DNA of 36,398 nt from Bacillota bacterium. Its GTDB lineage: Bacteria; Bacillota; UBA4882; UBA10575. The notes beneath the pieces were generated by a model. The model saw only the letters and a program-made list of their open reading frames with translations. It made no database searches and was not told where the DNA came from. The position numbers were made by a program, and so were the translations under genes. The stretch is taken from NCBI GenBank assembly GCA_012839115.1, contig DUNX01000017.1, positions 1 to 36,398 on the forward strand, written 5' to 3'. This document shows positions 1-9,113 of the stretch, piece by piece (position 1 is the stretch's first letter; every line of letters begins with the position of its first letter).

Positions 1-241
1 ACCCTTTGACCAAGCCCGTGTTTCTTAGCCTGTCTCCTCAGGCGCAGAGACAGGAGCAATCCGGTTTAGTCGACGCCCACCCCGGACTCCCGGATAAAAT
101 CCGGTTAGGACGGCTGCTCTATATTAAGCAGCAGCTAATTGATTGTTGCCGTTTATTATCGGCTTGCCGCTTTTTAACGAGGCACGGCGCCTCGGCCCGC
201 TGTTTCCGCCGTTCTGCTCCCCGTCGAAACCTGTCGCCCCC
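1..241 (-). ncRNA. ssrA: tmRNA (partial, 3' end outside window)
   Basis: Transfer-messenger RNA that rescues stalled ribosomes with SmpB. Read on the minus strand, the 5' end at about 241 begins GGGGGCGACAGG followed by TTTCGACGGGG, the hallmark 5' half of the tRNA-like domain. A GAGGC/GCCTC stem fitting pseudoknot 1 precedes the tag reading frame at 168-124. After the tag stop comes a CCGGAT/ATCCGG stem. The 3' acceptor half, roughly 100 nt, lies beyond position 1. It sits directly downstream of smpB, a common pairing, but has its own strong promoter. Any plus-strand ORF here is spurious. Confidence 0.95.
124..168 (-). other. tmRNA proteolysis-tag reading frame
   Basis: Within ssrA, the codons from GGC at 168-166 to the TAA at 126-124 encode GKPIINGNNQLAAA (14 codons). 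Bacillus subtilis is known to use a 14-residue tag starting GK and ending ALAA; the length and Gly resume codon match. The last three residues here are AAA instead of the usual LAA. The resume codon was inferred from frame and length; a GCA resume one frame away meets a stop after a few codons. Confidence 0.8.
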
Positions 242-268
242 GTTTATTCTTCTTCATTCTTCTCCTTT

Positions 269-297
269 ATTATATCCGATCAAGAGGGATTTGACAA
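269..297 (-). promoter_or_regulatory. sigma-A type promoter of ssrA
   Basis: On the minus strand, -35 TTGTCA (297-292) and -10 TATAAT (274-269) are separated by 17 nt. This is close to the sigma-70/A consensus. The predicted start near 262 leaves a leader of about 20 nt before the mature 5' end at 241, consistent with RNase P trimming. An interrupted palindrome (GGTAA-T-TTACC, 301-311) lies just upstream of the -35. Confidence 0.85.
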
Positions 298-361
298 ACC
301 GGTAATTTACCAATGCGGTAGGGTAGTGCAACGATGATCGGGCCCCGCCCACTTTCATGGT

Positions 362-820
362 TTATCTTTTCTCCAACCGTACGGCCCTTGCCATCTCCCG
401 TTCCGCGTCCCGGCGGGCCATATCCCGGCGTTTATCATACAGCTTTTTCCCGCGCGCCAGGGCCAATTCGACCTTGACCCGGTTTTTTTCGTCAAAATAT
501 AGAGAAAGCGGGACCAGGGTCATCCCTTTTTCCTTTACTTTCCCAAGCAACCGCCGGATCTCTTTTTTATGCAAGAGTAGTTTCCGCGAACGCAGAGGGT
601 CATGGTTGAAGCGGTTTCCAGCTTCGTACGGGCTGATGTGACAGTTATAAAGAAAAACTTCGCCTTTGTCAATCCCGGCATAGCTCTCGTTTAAATTGCC
701 CTTTCCTTGGCGTAAAGACTTGACCTCTGTACCTGTCAGGGCAATCCCGGCTTCATAAGTCTCTTCAATAAAATATTCATGCCTGGCCCGCCGGTTTACC
801 GTGATCTTCCGGGGTTCCAT
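362..820 (-). CDS. smpB: SsrA-binding protein SmpB
   Basis: 152-residue tmRNA-binding protein that delivers alanyl-tmRNA to stalled ribosomes. It shows the family pattern: N-terminal [33 protein letters not shown], then NCHISPY, then a lysine/arginine-rich C-terminal tail ([21 protein letters not shown]) that enters the empty mRNA channel. ATG at 820 is preceded 8 nt upstream by GAGGAG; the longer open frame upstream has no such site. It is followed by ssrA and preceded by ackA after about 46 nt. Length is normal for the family. Confidence 0.97.
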   Translation of the reverse strand: MEPRKITVNRRARHEYFIEETYEAGIALTGTEVKSLRQGKGNLNESYAGIDKGEVFLYNCHISPYEAGNRFNHDPLRSRKLLLHKKEIRRLLGKVKEKGMTLVPLSLYFDEKNRVKVELALARGKKLYDKRRDMARRDAEREMARAVRLEKR

Positions 821-866
821 AATTTTCTCCTCTCCCCTAGTTTTATCGGCTCCCCCGGCGAGGTTT

Positions 867-2090
867 TTATGCCTGGGAGAGCGTAACCAGCCGGTGGGTG
901 TCCCTGGCAATCACCAGTTCTTCGTCGGTGGGAATGACCAGAACCTTAATTTTGGAATCGGAGGCGCTCAAATCTGTTGGCGTGAAAATAGTCTGTTCCA
1001 GCTTCGTGCGGTTCAGGGCGTAATCCAACTTTACCCCCATAAACTCCAGTTCCTTGCAGACATCTTCTCTGAGCAGGTATTCGTTTTCTCCGATACCGGC
1101 CGTAAATACCAGGGCGTCAAGGCCTTTCAAGGCCGCATAATAGGCGCCGGTAAATTTGACAACCCGGTAAACAAAAAGCTCATAAGCAATCCGGGCATCC
1201 TCCGATCCCCTGGCAATGGCTTTATAGACGTCGCGCATATCGGAATAACCGCACATGCCCAGCATGCCTGATTGCTTATTCAAAAAATCCACCGCTTCCT
1301 CCAGCGTTATCTGTTTGAGACGGCAAAGAAAAGGCAAGACAGCCGGGTCAATATCCCCGGACCTCGTACCCATGGCAAGCCCTTCCAATGGCGTAAAACC
1401 CATGGATGTGTCAATCACTTTACCGCCGTCAATCGCCGCCATACTGGACCCATTACCCAGGTGCATGGTGATGAGTTTTAACTCCGTTGCCGGGCGGTTC
1501 AAAAACTTTGCCGCGGATTCGGCTACATACCGGTGGGAAGTACCGTGAAATCCGTAACGGCGAATCCGGTGTTTCCGGTAAAGTTCTAAAGGGAGTGCAT
1601 ATAGGTATGCCTTTTCCGGCATGGTCTGGTGGAAAGCCGTATCAAAGGTGGCGACCTGGGGGACACCGGGCATTAACTTCCGGCAGGCTTCGATCCCCAT
1701 CAGATTAGCCGGCATATGGAGCGGGCCCAACTCTTTCAACTCGTTCATCTTCGTAAGAGCCTCATCATCGACAAGTACCGATTCCTTATAATATTCCGCT
1801 CCGTGTAGCACTCTGTGGCCGACCGCATTAATTGCCGCAAGGTTAGAGATGACGCCGTGTTCAGGACCGGTCAAAAGTTCCAGGACGATCTCTAAAGCCG
1901 CCTCGTGGTCCCGTATCTCCTTTTCCTGAGAGTATTTGGGAGAACCCTGTTTCCGGTGGGTGATTCTGGCCGTCCCGGTCGGAACACCAATCCTTTCCAC
2001 CTTTCCATTGGCCAGCACCTCTTCTTTATCCACTGCAAAAAGTTTGTACTTCAATGAAGAGCTGCCGCTGTTCAGGACTAGAATATTCAA
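867..2090 (-). CDS. ackA: Acetate kinase
   Basis: Interconverts acetyl phosphate plus ADP with acetate plus ATP, the substrate-level phosphorylation step of fermentation. The N-terminus [17 protein letters not shown] is the ASKHA nucleotide-binding motif, [28 protein letters not shown] is the second family signature, and [10 protein letters not shown] is near the C-terminus. TTG at 2090 is preferred because AGAGGTG lies 6 nt upstream and gives the family-typical start M(N)ILVLNSG; GTG at 2099 overlaps that ribosome-binding site. About 407 residues, normal for the family. No pta gene is adjacent; it has its own promoter. Confidence 0.96.
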   Translation of the reverse strand: MNILVLNSGSSSLKYKLFAVDKEEVLANGKVERIGVPTGTARITHRKQGSPKYSQEKEIRDHEAALEIVLELLTGPEHGVISNLAAINAVGHRVLHGAEYYKESVLVDDEALTKMNELKELGPLHMPANLMGIEACRKLMPGVPQVATFDTAFHQTMPEKAYLYALPLELYRKHRIRRYGFHGTSHRYVAESAAKFLNRPATELKLITMHLGNGSSMAAIDGGKVIDTSMGFTPLEGLAMGTRSGDIDPAVLPFLCRLKQITLEEAVDFLNKQSGMLGMCGYSDMRDVYKAIARGSEDARIAYELFVYRVVKFTGAYYAALKGLDALVFTAGIGENEYLLREDVCKELEFMGVKLDYALNRTKLEQTIFTPTDLSASDSKIKVLVIPTDEELVIARDTHRLVTLSQA

Positions 2091-2181
2091 CGTCTTCACC
2101 TCTTTTGCTTTTCCACCTTACATTGCGCGGTCACAGAGTCAATATTGAAAAGGCGCGCACGCGCATAATCCGGCTATTCTT

Positions 2182-2209
2182 ATTATACCGTAAAGAACCG
2201 GCTTAACAA
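2182..2209 (-). promoter_or_regulatory. Promoter of ackA
   Basis: Minus-strand -35 TTGTTA (2209-2204) and a perfect -10 TATAAT (2187-2182) separated by 16 nt. The predicted leader is about 85 nt and contains a GCGC-rich stretch near 2150-2165. The site lies downstream of the terminator of the chemotaxis gene, so ackA is probably a separate transcription unit. Confidence 0.7.
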
Positions 2210-2267
2210 GGGTAAAAGAAATTTTTCTCCATCTTTTAATATTTTCCCACCTCATCTTCCCCAAAAT

Positions 2268-2289
2268 AAAATGGCCGTACGGCCATTTT
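2268..2289 (-). terminator. Perfect 22-bp palindrome, probable terminator of the MCP gene
   Basis: Arms AAAATGGCCGT (2268-2278) and its exact complement (2279-2289) form a fully symmetric stem, followed on the minus strand by a short TATTTTGG tract. It lies about 65 nt downstream of the chemoreceptor stop. The U tract is short, so termination strength is uncertain. A second inverted repeat (CTTAAGGC, 2328-2335 / 2352-2359) overlaps the MCP stop codon. Confidence 0.6.
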
Positions 2290-2354
2290 GTTAATACAAG
2301 GCATAACAAGGTAATATTTCACAGTGTCTTAAGGCCGCGTTTCAAGGCCACGCC

Positions 2355-3839
2355 TTAAGAAACGGATTTCTCTTCTGCTTCTTCCTGCTCTTTCTCCTCT
2401 TCCACCAGGGTATTTAGTTTAAAGACATCGCATTGGTGACATCTGACCCGTTTCTCCATTACTGAACCCATGGGAATCCCGTCACGGCCCAAAGTGTTCG
2501 CGATCAACCAGCATTTTTCTTCTTTAGACTGGTAGGCCGGGCACTCAATATAGTTACAGTCAAACACACGCCAACAACGTTGGAAGTCGGAGATGACCTT
2601 GAAACGTCCTACCAATGCAGTCAGGTGATCGGCCATGTCCACCAGTTCCATGGCAGACTTGGCCAGGTTTTCCATGGTTTGCCGTTGCTGTTCGGCTGCG
2701 GAAGCCACCTGTTGGGAGCCGAGCGCATTTCTGCTGGCAATCTGTTCCACACCCTCCATTGTACTGCTCATCTCCTGGCTGCTGGCTGCCTGTTCCTGGG
2801 AGGCCGCAGCGATCTCCTGGATCGTCTGGACCGTCTGGTTAATCGAACTCAGGATGGCTTCAAAGGCTTCGTTTGCCTGGATCGCCAGGCCGGCGCCTTC
2901 CTCCACGGCACGGGTACCGCTTTCCATGGCTTCCACCGCAGTTTTGGTTTCTTTTTGGATCTCACTGATCATCTGGGTAATCTGGATTGTCGACTGGGTA
3001 GTCTGCTCGGCCAAGGCCCGGACTTCATCGGCAACCACGGAAAAACCCCGCCCGTGTTCGCCGGCACGGGCCGCCTCAATAGCGGCGTTTAGAGCCAGCA
3101 GGTTTGTCTGACGGGAAATCCCCCTAATGACGTCAATAATCTTACCAATCTCTTGGGAACGGGTCCCCAGTTTCATAACAACCGCCGCCGAACTGTCCAC
3201 GGTCTCTTTAACCTGAATAATTTTCGACCGGACACTCTGGATGATCTCACCGCCGGTCTTGGAGCTATCCGCCGCCTTGGCCGATGAGGCCGCCGCCTTT
3301 TGTGCTTCCGCCGCTACTTCTTCTGCGGTCGCCGCCATTTGTTGTGCCGCCATCGCACTCTGCTTAATGTGGAGTGATTGTTCCTCTGTTCCCTTGGCAA
3401 TACTATCAATCGTACTGGAAATCTCCTGTGTGGACAGGTTTGCCTCTTCCACCATGGCCGACATATCCTGGGAAGCCTGGGCCACTTTCTCAGCAGCTTC
3501 CAAGTTTTCCTGCAAGATATCCCGCATATTTTTTATCATTTCATTCATGGTGTTGCCAAGGATGAAGAACTCGTCACGGGTCGCAAATTCCGCCCGCCCG
3601 CTCAGGTTATTGTCGGCGATCTCTTCAGCCAGTTGGTTAATTATATAAATGGGTTCCAAAATATACCGGTTGAGGAAAAAACTAAACAGGTACAGAAGAA
3701 CGCCTATGATCACCAGTTGCAGCAGATAAGGAAAAATCCCTGAAAAAGTCAGCCAAATCAGACGACTGGCTATGCCAAATAAAAGCAAAGCAATAACAGC
3801 CGCAAGTAAAAAGCGTTGCTTGATACTGAATAATTTCAC
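2355..3839 (-). CDS. Methyl-accepting chemotaxis protein with Cys-rich C-terminus
   Basis: 494-residue chemoreceptor that would control a CheA kinase. Two adjacent hydrophobic segments (about residues 10-31 and 36-56) leave almost no external sensor domain. A HAMP domain follows (about 57-110), then a long coiled-coil signalling domain with the tip motif [18 protein letters not shown] (about 265-281). The last ~75 residues carry six cysteines in a C-W...C...CPAY...C-W...C-x2-C pattern, possibly a metal- or redox-binding module. GTG at 3839 has GGGAGGG about 6 nt upstream. No che or flagellar genes are in the window, so the signal is unknown. Confidence 0.93.
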   Translation of the reverse strand: MKLFSIKQRFLLAAVIALLLFGIASRLIWLTFSGIFPYLLQLVIIGVLLYLFSFFLNRYILEPIYIINQLAEEIADNNLSGRAEFATRDEFFILGNTMNEMIKNMRDILQENLEAAEKVAQASQDMSAMVEEANLSTQEISSTIDSIAKGTEEQSLHIKQSAMAAQQMAATAEEVAAEAQKAAASSAKAADSSKTGGEIIQSVRSKIIQVKETVDSSAAVVMKLGTRSQEIGKIIDVIRGISRQTNLLALNAAIEAARAGEHGRGFSVVADEVRALAEQTTQSTIQITQMISEIQKETKTAVEAMESGTRAVEEGAGLAIQANEAFEAILSSINQTVQTIQEIAAASQEQAASSQEMSSTMEGVEQIASRNALGSQQVASAAEQQRQTMENLAKSAMELVDMADHLTALVGRFKVISDFQRCWRVFDCNYIECPAYQSKEEKCWLIANTLGRDGIPMGSVMEKRVRCHQCDVFKLNTLVEEEKEQEEAEEKSVS

Positions 3840-3963
3840 TGTGATCCCTCCCTCGCACTCGGCACAGGATTCGCAAATCTCTTGCTACTTCTACACCAGG
3901 CTCAATTATTCCTGCTTTTTAGAGAAAGTCGATCCTCCCTTACCACCGGAAAAAAGCGGGACT

Positions 3964-3989
3964 GAAAAAAGTACTCCCGCTACGGGAGT
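3964..3989 (-). terminator. Rho-independent terminator of secG
   Basis: Stem ACTCCCG/CGGGAGT (3973-3979 / 3983-3989) with a 3-nt loop, followed on the minus strand by ACTTTTTTC (3971-3963). The stem overlaps the secG stop codon. Confidence 0.85.
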
Positions 3990-4204
3990 TAAAACAGGTT
4001 CGCAATGATTGCCACCAGGAAAAAGGCTGTCGCCAAACCAGTGGTAAGTTTCTCCAAAAAGCGTTCTAATCCCTTGTTCTTGCCAAAAAACATTTGTCCG
4101 CCGCCGCCAATGGACCCCAAACCTTCGCCTTTACTGGGCTGGATGACGATGACGACAATCAAGAGAATAGAGATAAACAGCAACAAAAGAGAAAATATAT
4201 TCAT
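3989..4204 (-). CDS. secG: Preprotein translocase subunit SecG
   Basis: 71-residue membrane component of the SecYEG channel. Two transmembrane helices (about residues 3-22 and 51-70) flank the conserved cytoplasmic loop QPSKGEGLGSIGGGGQMFFGKNKG, which is diagnostic. ATG at 4204 follows GGGGG. It is monocistronic, with its own promoter and terminator, divergent from the Dps-like gene. secY is encoded far away at 32013-33263. Confidence 0.95.
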   Translation of the reverse strand: MNIFSLLLLFISILLIVVIVIQPSKGEGLGSIGGGGQMFFGKNKGLERFLEKLTTGLATAFFLVAIIANLF

Positions 4205-4241
4205 TTCTTTCCCCCTACTATTACCATGATAACTTGTCTTT

Positions 4242-4271
4242 ATTTTAGCACATACTCCGGTTGTTTCTCAA
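4242..4271 (-). promoter_or_regulatory. Promoter of secG
   Basis: Minus-strand -35 TTGAGA (4271-4266) and -10 TAAAAT (4247-4242) separated by 18 nt, about 40 nt before the secG start. Confidence 0.6.
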
Positions 4272-4280
4272 GTGTTTTTC

Positions 4281-4317
4281 CAAAACCGTGGCGGCAATAA
4301 TTTTCCGGCCGGTTTTG
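4281..4317. repeat. Inverted repeat in the secG/dps divergent region
   Basis: CAAAACCG (4281-4288) and its complement CGGTTTTG (4310-4317), 21 nt apart, lie between the secG promoter and the Dps-like gene. It could be an operator or an RNA stem. No PerR- or Fur-box match was recognised, nor a convincing plus-strand sigma-A promoter for the Dps-like gene. Confidence 0.4.
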
Positions 4318-4444
4318 CTGTTCTCCGTTTTGACTGTAAGATGCAGCGTTACCCCGCAAAAGCAGTAAAAAAATTTGAAGCCGGTATAGACCAAAATCTC
4401 CAGGGAATAATAGAGAACAAAGAAAAAGGAGGTTGCTTAGGGCA

Positions 4445-5188
4445 TTGGAAGGAATTCAACCGGCCACTTCACCCCCGCGGGAGATTACCACAACCGTATC
4501 AAATCTCAGTAATTTCCAGGGTACATTCAATACGGACAAAGCGGGTTTTAACGAAAGAATGCCGGGACATCGTACAGACCATACCATGGTCTTCCGTCAA
4601 CAGCCCAGAACGGTAAAACAGGTTGGGGCGGGAATCGCCCTCCCCTACGAAACCCGCTTGGAAATGGCTTTAATGCTTGACGACCATCTTTGTTCTCTAA
4701 CCGTGGCTTTGCACCAGTACAATAAGCACCATTGGCTTACCGAGGGAGCGGAGTCATTCTTAAGCCTCCATCATTTACTTGACGAGCACCGGGATAAAAC
4801 AGTAAAACACATTGACATGATTGGGGAACGCATCGCCCGTCTGGGCGGGGTTCCCACCGCGCACCCGGAAACCCAGCATCAACTCGCCTATATCAAGCAT
4901 GAGGTGGAAGGCAGGTATACGATGCGGGATTTTATCCGCAACGACCTGGAGCATGAATTAAAGATCCAGGAGATGCTGCGGAAACAGATCAAGCGGGCCC
5001 ATGAATTACAGGATTTCGGTACCGTCGAAGTATTGGAGGAAGTTCTGCTCGACCGGGAAGATCTAGGCTATCACTTGTACAGCGTACTCGAGGATGATAC
5101 CCTGACCCGGGGTATGCAACACCTGCTCCATGAGAAGGGAAATATCAGCGGCGACCAGCAATTTCCTCCTGCTTCCAAACTACAATAG
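4445..5188 (+). CDS. Dps-family ferritin-like iron-storage / DNA-protection protein
   Basis: The only plus-strand protein gene. From about residue 75 it shows a four-helix ferritin-like domain (LEMALMLDDHLCSLTVALHQYNKHHW, then LHHLLDEHRDKTVKHIDMIGERIARLGGVP). The HHW and D-x3-H/E residues resemble the intersubunit ferroxidase sites of cyanobacterial DpsA-type proteins. Members oxidise Fe(II) with peroxide and store iron in 12-mers. An N-terminal tail of about 70 residues is unusually long. TTG at 4445 lies 12 nt after AAGGAGG; TTG at 4433 abuts that site, and ATG at 4559 would remove half of the tail. Start is uncertain, family fairly sure. Confidence 0.85.
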   Translation: MEGIQPATSPPREITTTVSNLSNFQGTFNTDKAGFNERMPGHRTDHTMVFRQQPRTVKQVGAGIALPYETRLEMALMLDDHLCSLTVALHQYNKHHWLTEGAESFLSLHHLLDEHRDKTVKHIDMIGERIARLGGVPTAHPETQHQLAYIKHEVEGRYTMRDFIRNDLEHELKIQEMLRKQIKRAHELQDFGTVEVLEEVLLDREDLGYHLYSVLEDDTLTRGMQHLLHEKGNISGDQQFPPASKLQ

Positions 5189-5216
5189 GAAAGGAGGTGG
5201 GCGCGCGCGGCGCGCG

Positions 5217-5248
5217 AAAAAGAGAGAGGCCCCAGCCTCTCTCTTTTT
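5217..5248. terminator. Bidirectional terminator between the Dps-like gene and eno
   Basis: A 14-bp stem (AAAAAGAGAGAGGC at 5217-5230 and its complement at 5235-5248) with loop CCCA. The A-rich left arm and T-rich right arm provide a U tract in either direction, as expected between convergent genes. A GCGC-rich stretch (5201-5216) abuts it on the left. Confidence 0.9.
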
Positions 5249-5286
5249 TTAAAGCCGGTGTCTGGCGGTTCCCGTTTCCCGCCGGC

Positions 5287-6639
<1,353 letters not shown>

Positions 6640-8181
6640 TTATTCGTCAACAATCAATGATTCGCCGGTCATTTCCGGCGGTTTGGGGAGCCCCAAAAGC
6701 TGAAGAACAGTAGGGGCCAGATCGGCAAGGATCCCGTTCTTTAACCGGCACGGCCTCTGCCACCCGACCAAAATTACGGGCGTTGGAAAAGTGGTATGGG
6801 CCGTGTAGGGCTCGCCGGTTTCCGGGTCCACCATCAACTCGGCATTACCGTGATCGGCGCTGATGACCACCGCCCCGCCCTGTTCAATGATGGCCGGGAC
6901 CACTTGAGCCAGGCAGGCGTCGACCGTCTCCACGGCTTTAATTGCCGCAGGCATGCTGCCGGTGTGCCCCACCATATCGCAGTTGGCATAATTCATGACA
7001 ATAACATCAAACCGTTTACTCTTGATCTCCGCCAAAACCCGCTCCGTAACGCCCCAGGCGCTCATCTCGGGCTTCAGGTCGTAAGTAGCTACTTTGGGTG
7101 AGGGAATTAAGATCCTCTCTTCCCCCGGAAACGGCACTTCTTCACCGCCGTTAAAGAAATAGGTGACATGGGCGTACTTCTCCGTTTCCGCGATGCGCAG
7201 TTGTTTTAACCCCTGCTGGGAGAGGTACTCCCCGAAGATATTCTTCATCCGCTCCTCCGGCGGGAAGAGCGCCGGTGCAGCGATGGTCTCATCATACATT
7301 GTCAGGCAGGCAAACTTCACTTTCGGCTTTTCCCGGCGGGTAAAACCCCCAAAATCCCGGTCGACAAAGGCCTTGGTGATCTGGCGGGCGCGGTCCGGCC
7401 GGAAATTGAAGAAGAGGACCGCAGCCCCCGATTGGACAGTAGCCACCGGCCTGCCGTTCTCCATAATGACCACCGGGAGAACAAATTCATCGGTAACGCC
7501 GCGGGCATAAGAACTTTCCACCGCCTCCACAGCGGAAGCGGCCGTTTCCCCCTCGCCGTAAACCATGGCGGCATAGGCTTTTTCCGTCCGGTCCCAGCGC
7601 CGGTCCCGGTCCATCGCGTAATACCTGCCGGCCACGGTCGCGATCCGGCCCACGCCGATCTCCCGGATCTGTTCTTCAAGTTCCTGCAGGTACCCGGCGG
7701 CACTGGCCGGCGGGGTATCCCTCCCGTCCAGGAAGGCATGGATATAGACTTCAGTCAAGCCCGCTTCCGCTGCCAGCCGTAGAAACCCGTAGAGGTGATC
7801 GGTATGGCTATGGACGCCGCCGGGTGAAACCAACCCCATTAGGTGCAAGGGTTTCCCCTGCCGGGCGTAGGCCATGAGATCCAAGAAGACTTTATTGTTC
7901 TTAATTTCTCCATTATCAATAGCTTTACTGATCTTTACCAGGCTCTGATAGACAATCCTTCCGGCGCCGATGTTCAAATGCCCCACTTCGGAGGTGCCCA
8001 TCTGCCCGTGGGGCAGGCCCACGGCCTCGCCGGAGGTTTGCACCAGGGCATTGGGGTTCTCCGCAAACAAGCGGTCAAAAAAGGGGGTATTCGCCGCCGC
8101 GATGGCATTATTCTCTTTGCTCCCGTTATACCCCCAACCGTCCAGGATTATTAAGGCAACCGGCCTATGTAAAAGTTTCAT
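6640..8181 (-). CDS. gpmI: 2,3-bisphosphoglycerate-independent phosphoglycerate mutase
   Basis: Interconverts 3- and 2-phosphoglycerate using two Mn2+ and a phosphoserine intermediate. LIILDGWG (D14) and MGTSEVGHLN (nucleophile S64) are the N-terminal metal and serine motifs; MNYANCDMVGHTG and ISADHGNAE are the C-terminal metal motifs of the alkaline phosphatase fold. 513 residues is typical. It is 32 nt after tpiA. The ribosome-binding site is weak (GGGGCGA). Mn dependence is known of the family, not shown here. Confidence 0.98.
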   Translation of the reverse strand: MKLLHRPVALIILDGWGYNGSKENNAIAAANTPFFDRLFAENPNALVQTSGEAVGLPHGQMGTSEVGHLNIGAGRIVYQSLVKISKAIDNGEIKNNKVFLDLMAYARQGKPLHLMGLVSPGGVHSHTDHLYGFLRLAAEAGLTEVYIHAFLDGRDTPPASAAGYLQELEEQIREIGVGRIATVAGRYYAMDRDRRWDRTEKAYAAMVYGEGETAASAVEAVESSYARGVTDEFVLPVVIMENGRPVATVQSGAAVLFFNFRPDRARQITKAFVDRDFGGFTRREKPKVKFACLTMYDETIAAPALFPPEERMKNIFGEYLSQQGLKQLRIAETEKYAHVTYFFNGGEEVPFPGEERILIPSPKVATYDLKPEMSAWGVTERVLAEIKSKRFDVIVMNYANCDMVGHTGSMPAAIKAVETVDACLAQVVPAIIEQGGAVVISADHGNAELMVDPETGEPYTAHTTFPTPVILVGWQRPCRLKNGILADLAPTVLQLLGLPKPPEMTGESLIVDE

Positions 8182-8213
8182 TATTAAATCGCCCCGGTTC
8201 CATTATTAAATTA

Positions 8214-8972
8214 TTAATCAGTATTATATAATACTATGCCTGTAAAGCTGTTTATGTCCAGGCTCGCGCCGCCCACCAGGGCTCCGTCGATCTCCGGTTC
8301 GGCCATGAATTCCTCGATATTCCCCGGTTTGACACTACCGCCGTAAAGGATACGGATCTTCCCCGCCAGTTCCGGGCTGTAGAGGGCTGCCAATGTTTGG
8401 CGGATTAACCCGGTAACCCGGCCGGCATCGGCGCCGCTGGAGGAGCGCCCGGTCCCAATGGCCCAGATTGGCTCATAAGCGATGACAATCCGCTGGGCTG
8501 CTTCGGCCGGCACCCCGGCCAAGGCCTTTTCCACCTGGGTCTTAACGAGTTGTTCCGTTTCCCCGGCCTCCCGCTGCGCCAGGGTCTCGCCAACGCAAAG
8601 AATCGGCTCCAAACCGTGTTTAAAAGCGGCTTTTACCTTCTTGTTCACCTGTTCGTCGGTTTCGCCAAAATACTGCCGGCGCTCGGAGTGGCCAATAATC
8701 ACATAACAGCAGCCCAAGTCCTTTAACATCAAACCGGAAATTTCACCGGTATAAGCTCCTTCATCTTCCCAAAAAAGATTCTGGGCGCCGAGTTGAAACG
8801 GGGTCCCCGCCACCAGTTCCGCCACGGCGGCAAGGGCAGTAAACGGCGGGCAAAAGGCAACTTCCACCCCGTTGTTCCCGGCAAGGCTCTCCTTGAGGCC
8901 GTTGACCAAGGCCCGCGCCTCACCAGTGGTCTTAAACATCTTCCAGTTTCCGGCGATTAATGGTCTTCTCAT
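8214..8972 (-). CDS. tpiA: Triose-phosphate isomerase
   Basis: Interconverts dihydroxyacetone phosphate and glyceraldehyde 3-phosphate. Catalytic residues are visible: N9 and K11 in AGNWKM, H95 in IIGHSERR, E167 in AYEPIWAIGTG, plus the phosphate-binding LYGGSVKPGN. ATG at 8972 has GGAGAG about 8 nt upstream; the longer frame adds 23 unconserved residues. 252 residues, normal. It lies between pgk and gpmI. Confidence 0.98.
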   Translation of the reverse strand: MRRPLIAGNWKMFKTTGEARALVNGLKESLAGNNGVEVAFCPPFTALAAVAELVAGTPFQLGAQNLFWEDEGAYTGEISGLMLKDLGCCYVIIGHSERRQYFGETDEQVNKKVKAAFKHGLEPILCVGETLAQREAGETEQLVKTQVEKALAGVPAEAAQRIVIAYEPIWAIGTGRSSSGADAGRVTGLIRQTLAALYSPELAGKIRILYGGSVKPGNIEEFMAEPEIDGALVGGASLDINSFTGIVLYNTD

Positions 8973-8997
8973 GCCTTCTCTCCTATCCGCAGCATTA

Positions 8998-9070
8998 CTG
9001 GCAGCCCGCGGCGAAATCGCGTGCGCAGCGCGCGCACGCAAACAGATGCGATTATTCCCCTGGCTGCCAG
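8998..9070 (-). repeat. Nested inverted repeats between pgk and tpiA
   Basis: Three nested complementary pairs: CTGGCAGCC (8998-9006 / 9062-9070), AATCGC (9015-9020 / 9048-9053) and GCGTGCGC (9019-9026 / 9032-9039, sharing two bases with the second). They would fold into one long branched stem-loop ahead of the tpiA ribosome-binding site. No U tract follows, so it is more likely an mRNA-processing or stability structure than a terminator. Confidence 0.6.
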
Positions 9071-9084
9071 CGCCTCTTTTGTTT

Positions 9085-9113
9085 ATTAATTCGCGCGATA
9101 CACGCGAATTAAT
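9085..9113 (-). repeat. 11-bp stem-loop overlapping the pgk stop
   Basis: ATTAATTCGCG (9085-9095) and its exact complement (9103-9113) with a 7-nt loop. It starts within the pgk stop codon. There is no U run downstream on the minus strand, so it is not a classical terminator. Confidence 0.6.

Noticed and set aside
6-337. Plus-strand open frames of 64-99 residues at the window start
   Set aside because: They lie opposite the tmRNA gene and its promoter.
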